Shown piece by piece: positions 50,401-55,731 of a stretch of DNA of 55,731 nt (positions are counted from its first letter, which is position 1; each line of letters opens with the position of its first letter). Under the pieces are notes generated by a model, which saw only the letters and a program-made list of their open reading frames with translations, was not told the origin of the DNA and made no database searches. A program made the position numbers and the translations under genes. The stretch comes from SZUA-265 sp966249405 (GTDB taxonomy: Bacteria > Myxococcota_A > Polyangia > Polyangiales > Polyangiaceae): contig CBINDO010000018.1 in the NCBI GenBank assembly GCA_966249405.1, forward strand, positions 1 to 55,731, given 5' to 3'.

Positions 50401-51315
50401 ATGGATGCGGTATTGCCTCTAACGACTCGGGATTTGGAGCGTTTTTCGATCCTGTGGGCGTCCCTGGAGCGATACGTCTCGGGTCTCGGCACGTTGTGGA
50501 TCGTCGTGCCCGACAGTCAACACGCCGCGATCAGCGACGCGTTGCCCCGCAGTGGCAGCCAGGGCTGCACCGTACGCGTGGAGTCGGAGCTCGACTTCCT
50601 GCCGACGTTGCGAGCATTCCCAAAGACGGGCGGATGGTATCGCCAGATGTTGCTCAAGCTCCAAGCCTCGCTGCGCGTGGAGTCCGAGTTTTATCTGACG
50701 CTCGATGCCGACGTCGTCGCGTGCCGTCCGGTTAACCTCGAGACGTTATGCGCAAGCGGCAAGGCGCCGTGCCACGTCGACCACGCGGATCTCCACCCGA
50801 AGTGGTACCGGGCTGCAGCCGACATCCTCGGCGCCAAGTTACCGCGGTCTGCGATCTCTCACGGCGTGACAACAGCCCTGCTCCACGCCCCCACGGTGCA
50901 AACCATGCTCGGCGTGCTCTCTCGTCGCTGGGAGCGCGGCGAATACGGCGCGGGCTTGCGCGGTCTCAAGCAACGACTCGGTAAGCTGCATACCTGGTTC
51001 TACCGCTCCAAGAGCGCTTCGGACGCAGCGTTGGCGGGCTGGTGTGCCTACCTGTGCTGCTCGCGGCCTTGGGCCGAATACGCCTTGTACTTCTCGTACC
51101 TCGAGCAAAGCGGCCAATTCGGGCAGCACTTCGCCGAAGGCACGGAAGGTTTGTACAGTGTCGGCGGGTCGGTTTGGCACGCGGAGTCGTTCGCCAAGTG
51201 GGATCCCGCGCCGTTGTTCGCGGGAGCAGGCGCGCCTTACTTCGCCGTGATCCAATCGAACGCATTCCTGCCCGTCGATGACGTCAAGGAGCGCCTTCGG
51301 GGTTACCTGTTTTAG
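50401..51315 (+). CDS. DUF6492-family (glycosyltransferase-like) protein
   Basis: I chose ATG 50401 (MDAVLPLTTRDLERF), 304 residues. Features of a GT-A-like fold: LPLTTRDLERFSILWASLER, LWIVVPDSQH, then GGWYRQMLLKLQAS and FYLTLDADVVACRP with a DxD motif (Asp-Ala-Asp) that would bind a metal-nucleotide sugar. YSVGGSVWHAESF lies near the end. Members of DUF6492 are believed to be glycosyltransferases of unknown specificity. No membrane segment, so it is probably cytoplasmic. It may share an operon with the upstream lipoprotein. Confidence 0.85.
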   Translation: MDAVLPLTTRDLERFSILWASLERYVSGLGTLWIVVPDSQHAAISDALPRSGSQGCTVRVESELDFLPTLRAFPKTGGWYRQMLLKLQASLRVESEFYLTLDADVVACRPVNLETLCASGKAPCHVDHADLHPKWYRAAADILGAKLPRSAISHGVTTALLHAPTVQTMLGVLSRRWERGEYGAGLRGLKQRLGKLHTWFYRSKSASDAALAGWCAYLCCSRPWAEYALYFSYLEQSGQFGQHFAEGTEGLYSVGGSVWHAESFAKWDPAPLFAGAGAPYFAVIQSNAFLPVDDVKERLRGYLF

Positions 51316-51532
51316 CAACGGCGCCACGAGCCGTGCACTAGCGTACCGGTTCAGTGCGTGAGCTGCGTAGACGCTCGTGCGCACGATACCAGGTCACTAC
51401 ATCTCGAAATATCGATCCTACTGATAACGTGCGCTTGGGTTGCGAAAGGTCACTCTAGCAATGCGCACCCAAACGAGGACAGGTGTCGATGCATGAGCTT
51501 TTCAGCTGATTACCTGTCACATCTACGCGTAT

Positions 51533-52546
51533 ATGCGCCGCACCATGAAATCGATCAGCCTCTTCGCAGTGAGCACCGCCCTGCTCGGCTCAGCAACACT
51601 TGCATGTTCCACCGGAACCGGAGAACCACTCAGCGGTCAACAGACCTTGGGCGGCGTCCCAACGAGTGCTAACCCGGGCCTACCACCCGCAGGCACGACC
51701 CCGGTAACCCCCGGTACCGTCGCGCCCGGCCCCACGTCACCAGCTACGACGACGCCGGGCTCGACGACTCCTCCGGCGGGCACGGAGCCCGTCACCCCGC
51801 CCGCGTCGGTAGAGGGGCGCTTCGGGATGCCGGTAATGGGTGGTTCGGGCCAATCCAGCAATCGCTGGCACAAGACCGACGTCACCCGCGACGGCAAGAA
51901 CTATTACCTCATGGCCAATGGCTGGGGGCCCGAGTTCGAGTCGCAAACGCTGGCTTGGGACGGCACGTCCTTCACGGTTCAAGAACTGCTGGGGTCGCAA
52001 GGCGAGAACTACGAGCCCGCCACCTATCCTACGGTATTCTGCGGCGTGTATTCAGATGCGGTGTCCAAGGAGTGCGGGTTGCCCGCCGCTCTCGACACGA
52101 TCACGAGCTTGAAAACCGGATGGAGCTGGAAGCCAGCAGCAGCCGGGAGCAACGAGGAATACAACGCGGCCTACGACATCTGGCTCGGCACTGGTCCCGC
52201 GCGAGCCGACTTCTCCGGCTTCTTCATGGTGTGGCTGCGTGAGCCCAACGGACAGCAACCCGCCGGCTCGCGCAAGGAGGAGGCTGTGACGGTGCCGAAC
52301 GTCCCCGGCGTGTGGGATATCTGGACGGGTGAAGTCAATGGCGCGCCCATCATCAACTACGTGAGGGCCGAGGGTGACGACACCTTGTCGCTCGAGTTCG
52401 AAGTGTTGGACTTCTTGGACCACGCGCAAGCCAGCGGGTACGAGCTCCCAGGTACACACGTGTTGAGCGTCGCCGTCGGGTTCGAAATCTGGAATGGCCC
52501 AGTCACCGACCTCGTGAGCAACGACTTCTACGTCGACGTGCAGTGA
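51533..52546 (+). CDS. GH12-fold lipoprotein, probable inactive or altered endoglucanase homologue
   Basis: A 337-residue protein (an alternative ATG is 51545). Signal ends in ATLAC; residues 27-92 are a Pro/Thr/Gly linker. From about 95 the sequence follows the glycoside hydrolase family 12 pattern: MANGWGPEF, YNAAYDIWLG, FMVWLREPNGQQPAGS, GVWDIWTG, FEVLDFLDHA and VAVGFEIWNG near the end. In GH12 enzymes the catalytic pair is Glu in 'YEIMIWL' and Glu in 'GTEPFTG'. Here the second (Glu318 in GFEIWNG) is kept, but the first position reads Phe in GFFMVWL, so the nucleophile appears to be lost. This alignment is from memory. It converges on a gene with a CBM3-like module. Confidence 0.85.
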   Translation: MRRTMKSISLFAVSTALLGSATLACSTGTGEPLSGQQTLGGVPTSANPGLPPAGTTPVTPGTVAPGPTSPATTTPGSTTPPAGTEPVTPPASVEGRFGMPVMGGSGQSSNRWHKTDVTRDGKNYYLMANGWGPEFESQTLAWDGTSFTVQELLGSQGENYEPATYPTVFCGVYSDAVSKECGLPAALDTITSLKTGWSWKPAAAGSNEEYNAAYDIWLGTGPARADFSGFFMVWLREPNGQQPAGSRKEEAVTVPNVPGVWDIWTGEVNGAPIINYVRAEGDDTLSLEFEVLDFLDHAQASGYELPGTHVLSVAVGFEIWNGPVTDLVSNDFYVDVQ

Positions 52547-52557
52547 CGACTTTGGCG

Positions 52558-52593
52558 CAGGGTCTCGTCCGCCGATGCGGGCTCGAGACCCTG
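52558..52593. terminator. Strong bidirectional terminator hairpin
   Basis: CAGGGTCTCG (52558-52567) pairs perfectly with CGAGACCCTG (52584-52593). The 16-nt loop has an inner stem, CCGC-CGAT-GCGG. TTTG and CAAA on the outside could extend it. It lies between the convergent GH12-like and Cys-rich genes. Confidence 0.75.
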
Positions 52594-52611
52594 ACTCAAA
52601 GACGCGCGCGG

Positions 52612-54675
52612 TTAATCGGCGCGCTCGAGGACGTCACACGTCGCTGTAGTGCCCGCGCACGTGTCGACCACATAGGCGCAAGGGTCCGGGTACGATGCCG
52701 GTGGCGTACCTTGGGTGTGAGCCCAACGCCCATCGACGCGCTGACACACGACGATCTTGCTGTTCTCGGCGTAGCCACCGGTGCGGTAAGAGTAATCGTT
52801 GCCGAAGTTGAAGGTCGACCACGGGTTGTCTCGGACCTGTAGCTCGATGTTCGTCGCCGACGAGTTGGGAATCGCAGCGGTGTTGCCGCCGACCGCACGC
52901 CAAATCATGACCCAGTCGTTGCCCGCGCCGTTGATGGCCAGAAAGCGACTGTCGCGCGTGGTCTGGTTCGGGCCTTGATAATACCGCGACTGGTAGTTGG
53001 TGCGCGTCTCCGGGGCCGCGATCGTGAAGAAGTAGAGGAACGCGACGTCTTCCCACTCGCGAGCGGGGTCGGCAGCGTTGGCTTGGACTTGCAGCCGTTG
53101 GTTGACGACAGCCGTGTCGTTCCCGCTGTCGCTCCTCACGGAGATCCGGGATGGCTGGCACGTCGTGCTACAGAGGTTGCTCGCGCAGTCCGTCGCCGCC
53201 TCGCAAGCAACCCCGACACCGCCCGAGCCGCACGTGTTGTCAGACCGGCAATAGCCGCTTTGGCAGTCCGCGCCAGTTGCGCATGCGGCGCCCCGGAACC
53301 CGGCTGCACACGTGTCACCGTCGCAGGCACCCGACAGGCAATCGGTATCCGAAGCACACGCAGCGCCCACGACGCCGAGCTGACACGTAGTGCTGCAGTC
53401 GTTGCTCAGGCAATCGCCGTCGGAATTGCACGATGCTCCGAACGCGCAGCCATCGCAGGCTCCCCCGCAATCGACGTCGGACTCGTCTTGATTGCGCCGA
53501 GAATCGGTACAGCTCGCGGCCTGACACGTCTGGTCGCAGCTCGAACTCTCGCAGTCGTCGTCGCTGTCGCACGGGGTCCCATCTCCACAACCGCCGCACG
53601 TGCCGCCGCCGCAGTCGATCCCGGTTTCGTTGCCGTTGCGCACGTCATCGCTACAGGTCGGCTCGGCACAGGTCAGCGGTTCGCCAGCGCAAACGCTGCT
53701 CGCGCAATCAGCGGCGAGTTTGCACACGAGACCGTCCGCACAAGGCTCACAGGTTCCGCCGCAATCGGTGTCCGACTCGTCGCCGTTCACCTGCTCGTCT
53801 TCACACGTTGCCTGCGCACACCGATTCATCGATGCCGATATCTGCAGGCATACGTGACTATCGCAGTCCTCCGGTACGAGACAGCTGTCGTCGGCTGAAC
53901 ACGGTGGGCAACTGCCCCCACAGTCGACATCTGTTTCATCGCCATTCTTGCGGGTATCCGTGCACTGGGGATCGGCGCACACCAGATCTTTGCAAGACCC
54001 TTTTTCGCACTGGCCGTCCAAGGTGCACGAGGAGCCGTTGGGGCACAACCCGCACTCGACGGTGCCGCAGTCTTCGTCCGCCTCCTCGCCATTGGCGACG
54101 CCGTCGTCGCACGCGGGCGCTTGGCACGTCTCCCCGTCACAAACTTGGCTGGCGCAGTCGGCGTCGATCAGACACGCCGCGTCATCCGGACAGGGCTCAC
54201 AATCGCCACCGCAGTCTCGGTCCGTCTCTTTGCCATCGGTCTCGCCGTTGTCGCAACCGGCCGCCAGGCATACGTTCGCGCAAACGCCACTCTCACAGTC
54301 CTCGTCGACCACGCAAGGCAAGTCGAGCCCACACGGCTGACACGAGGTGCCGCCACAGTCGACGGCTGTTTCACCCTCGTCTAATTTCTGGTTGTCACAC
54401 GGGTCGACCGTTCCAGTAGAGGTCGGGTCTTCGGTGCCACTGGAGCTGTCTGCAGTGGATGTTTGTTGCGTCGACAGGTCAGTATCGGTTCCCGCATCGG
54501 GAACCGACGACTCGCCGTGGGAGCTCGGCTCTGTGCCACCAACGCCGCCGGTGTTGGTACCCCACTCGGAAAGCTCGTAAGCACAACCGAAAAGCCCCAA
54601 CAACGGTAACGCAGCTGCACCACGAGCGAAGATGTGACGTCCTCGCAGGAGCCGTTGCCTATCTACCCGCACCAC
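52612..54675 (-). CDS. Cys-rich repeat lipoprotein with a C-terminal CBM3-like module
   Basis: I chose GTG 54675 because AAAGG lies 10 nt upstream; 687 residues, and GTG 54672 is possible. A basic N-terminus and hydrophobic stretch end in GLFGC (Cys31). After a Ser/Thr linker come seven tandem Cys-rich units of the type NGDETDVDCGGSCPPC-(5-10)-C-(4-8)-DC-S-C, then shorter Cys units (SGACDGDTC). From about 515 to 660 the sequence resembles carbohydrate-binding module family 3: DTAVVNQRLQVQANAADP, EWEDVAFLYFFT, NIELQVRDNPWSTFNFGNDYSYRTG (read in parts) with the typical 'NDYSY', and KIVVCQRVDG. CBM3 modules bind crystalline cellulose or chitin. The extended Cys-rich stalk suggests surface display. 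Disulfides could be made by the VKOR-DsbA fusion in this window. Confidence 0.88.
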   Translation of the reverse strand: MVRVDRQRLLRGRHIFARGAAALPLLGLFGCAYELSEWGTNTGGVGGTEPSSHGESSVPDAGTDTDLSTQQTSTADSSSGTEDPTSTGTVDPCDNQKLDEGETAVDCGGTSCQPCGLDLPCVVDEDCESGVCANVCLAAGCDNGETDGKETDRDCGGDCEPCPDDAACLIDADCASQVCDGETCQAPACDDGVANGEEADEDCGTVECGLCPNGSSCTLDGQCEKGSCKDLVCADPQCTDTRKNGDETDVDCGGSCPPCSADDSCLVPEDCDSHVCLQISASMNRCAQATCEDEQVNGDESDTDCGGTCEPCADGLVCKLAADCASSVCAGEPLTCAEPTCSDDVRNGNETGIDCGGGTCGGCGDGTPCDSDDDCESSSCDQTCQAASCTDSRRNQDESDVDCGGACDGCAFGASCNSDGDCLSNDCSTTCQLGVVGAACASDTDCLSGACDGDTCAAGFRGAACATGADCQSGYCRSDNTCGSGGVGVACEAATDCASNLCSTTCQPSRISVRSDSGNDTAVVNQRLQVQANAADPAREWEDVAFLYFFTIAAPETRTNYQSRYYQGPNQTTRDSRFLAINGAGNDWVMIWRAVGGNTAAIPNSSATNIELQVRDNPWSTFNFGNDYSYRTGGYAENSKIVVCQRVDGRWAHTQGTPPASYPDPCAYVVDTCAGTTATCDVLERAD

Positions 54676-54719
54676 GACGATTGTGCCTTTCTCAGTTCGA
54701 CACCATCCTTCGGCGTCGC

Positions 54720-54738
54720 TGTTACCATGTACGTAACA
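54720..54738. promoter_or_regulatory. Inverted repeat upstream of the Cys-rich lipoprotein
   Basis: TGTTAC-CATGTAC-GTAACA is a perfect 6-bp inverted repeat with a 7-nt spacer. It sits 45 nt upstream of the GTG start, where an operator would be expected. Confidence 0.45.
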
Positions 54739-54885
54739 TAGAACGGTGTCCGATGCCGGCAAGGTAATGGTCAAAGTGCGCAAGCCGAGGACCCGAACAC
54801 GAATCGCGGTCTGGTTGTCCGGCGGACATGACCGCACCAAGACTCACACAGCTCGGCGCTGCGAGGTGTCGTCGCTTTTCGCCGC

Positions 54886-54907
54886 TTCCACTTCCAGAGA
54901 AGTGGAA
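54886..54907. promoter_or_regulatory. 9-bp perfect inverted repeat before the ferredoxin-reductase gene
   Basis: TTCCACTTC-CAGA-GAAGTGGAA has 9-bp arms and a 4-nt loop. No gene ends nearby on either strand, so an operator is likelier than a terminator. Confidence 0.45.
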
Positions 54908-55040
54908 ACGTTTCGTCGCCTTCAGAAGAGGCGCGACACCGACGCCGTTTCACACCAGCGCTCCTAGCGCTCTCCTCTGGCGAAATCGGCCTTTGCCACG
55001 TGCGCGCCGCAAGACTACCGTTGGGCGAGAGGGACCAGCC

Positions 55041-55731
55041 ATGCCGCACGTCATCTATAAGGGGATCCATTATCCGATTCGCGCCACGGAGACGATCCTC
55101 GACGGCTTGATCGCAGGCGGGGCGGATGTCCGTTATTCATGTCGTCGGGGTAGCTGCCACACCTGTCTGTTGCAGGCCGACCCAGCGCTGGTTGGACAGC
55201 TGCCCAATAATTGTTTACCTGAGTCGTTGAGAGCGGCCGGCATGTTCCTGCCTTGCGTCACGCGGTGTTCGACTGCCCTGGAGTTGCACGCGCCCGACTG
55301 GTCTACGTGCTTCGTCCAGGGGGTCGTCGCCAAGAAGGAGTTCCTGGCGGACGACGTCGTTCGGCTGGTCATCGATGCACCACCGCAGCTGCATTGGCAT
55401 GCAGGCCAATACGTGGATCTACGCTCCCCGACGGGCGCCGCTCGGGCCTACTCCATCGCCAGCGTCCGACCCCTCGACTACTACTTGGAGCTGTTGATCC
55501 AAGTGCGCGCGGGAGGTCTCGTGAGCGGCTGGGTTGCCGACGCACTCGCCCGCTACGACGTGGTGCATCTTCGCGGTCCGGTTGGGCGCAGCTACGCCCA
55601 ACTGGACTCGAAACAGACGCCATTGGTCTTGGTCACCACGCGGGCGGGCGTCGGTGCCAGCCTTGCCGTCGCGCGCGAGGCCAAGCTGTACGGACTCGAA
55701 GCACCGGTTCGCCTCATCTACGCCGAAAGCG
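55041..55731 (+). CDS. Ferredoxin-NAD(P)H reductase-like electron transfer protein, C-terminus beyond the right edge
   Basis: The ATG at 55041 follows a GAGAGGGA ribosome-binding site; the frame stays open to the end (230 residues seen). Residues 1-90 are a plant-type [2Fe-2S] ferredoxin domain with Cys34, Cys39 and Cys42 in CRRGSCHTC and the fourth Cys in FLPCVTRC. From about 95 a flavin reductase domain begins: VVRLVIDAP, WHAGQYVDLRSPTGAARAYSIAS with the FAD-binding RxYS motif, then the start of the NAD(P)-binding domain (LVLVTTRAGVGAS, where GTG-x-G is expected but AGVG is seen). This layout is that of oxygenase reductase components (for example in aromatic monooxygenases). Its oxygenase partner is not in view. 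Confidence 0.9.
   Translation, partial: MPHVIYKGIHYPIRATETILDGLIAGGADVRYSCRRGSCHTCLLQADPALVGQLPNNCLPESLRAAGMFLPCVTRCSTALELHAPDWSTCFVQGVVAKKEFLADDVVRLVIDAPPQLHWHAGQYVDLRSPTGAARAYSIASVRPLDYYLELLIQVRAGGLVSGWVADALARYDVVHLRGPVGRSYAQLDSKQTPLVLVTTRAGVGASLAVAREAKLYGLEAPVRLIYAES

Larger units (their letters stand above)
54676..55040. other. 365-nt divergent regulatory gap
   Basis: No coding frame is convincing. It holds two clear inverted repeats, listed separately (54720-54738 and 54886-54907), and must contain the promoters of the Cys-rich lipoprotein gene (minus) and of the ferredoxin-reductase gene (plus). Confidence 0.55.

Noticed and set aside
53433..54419. A 328-codon plus-strand open frame rich in Arg and His
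   Set aside because: Antisense shadow of the Cys-rich repeats, whose regular codons create long open frames.

Overview
The window looks like a chromosomal segment of a high-GC myxobacterium-type bacterium (Myxococcota, probably Polyangiales-like). The signs are eukaryotic-type Ser/Thr kinases with extracytoplasmic tails, many Ser/Thr/Pro-rich lipoproteins with no clear family, MopE-like and Cys-rich DCGG repeat proteins, a MYXO-CTERM-like C-terminus, a C-type-lectin-like lipoprotein and a type 2 ArgC. This lineage call is inference from gene content. I saw no rRNA, tRNA, CRISPR array, insertion sequence or phage genes.

Layout. 1-8.6 kb: a partial coiled-coil membrane protein, an orphan PASTA protein, a CHAD-like protein, two divergent lipoproteins around a perfect palindrome, then a kinase / TPR-like membrane protein pair and a META-domain lipoprotein. 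8.6-14.5 kb: a surface-glycan block, with GtrA flippase-like, GT2 and GT-C-like proteins on the minus strand and, divergently, an SGNH/AlgX-like protein overlapping an MBOAT O-acyltransferase. 14.9-27 kb: a second kinase, RNase R with a repeat-encoded basic tail, a VKOR-DsbA fusion, a large secreted protein of unknown function, a YfcE-like phosphodiesterase, a MATE transporter, adenosine deaminase and a CoA-binding protein.

27-38.9 kb: a lectin-like lipoprotein, then (minus strand) DAHP synthase, a DnaJ-type co-chaperone, a methyltransferase, RNA polymerase omega and a DTW-domain tRNA-modifying enzyme. Next come a CxxCH/MopE/MYXO-CTERM protein, a CotH lipoprotein, a MORN-like protein and a small barrel-like protein. 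38.9-50 kb: PEP synthase, a P-type ATPase overlapping a host-attachment-type protein, isoaspartyl peptidase, an RMD1/DUF155 protein, a dense repeat/palindrome region, ArgC and a DUF434 protein. 50-55.7 kb: a DUF6492 glycosyltransferase-like protein, a GH12-fold lipoprotein convergent with a Cys-rich lipoprotein ending in a CBM3-like module, and a partial ferredoxin-reductase.

The most striking element is upstream of the DAHP synthase gene. An unannotated 31-codon minus-strand ORF (29311-29216) carries the run FWYWFSY. It is followed by a perfect intrinsic terminator (10-bp stem plus T6) ending 29 nt before the DAHP synthase start codon, and by a sequence able to form a competing antiterminator. 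This is a complete candidate for ribosome-mediated attenuation sensing Phe, Trp and Tyr at the entry of the shikimate pathway. Second in interest is the gap at 47.4-47.8 kb, with four tandem hairpin-bearing repeats followed by a ~126-nt near-perfect imperfect palindrome. Third is the GH12-like / CBM3-like convergent pair, in which the GH12 nucleophile appears to be missing.
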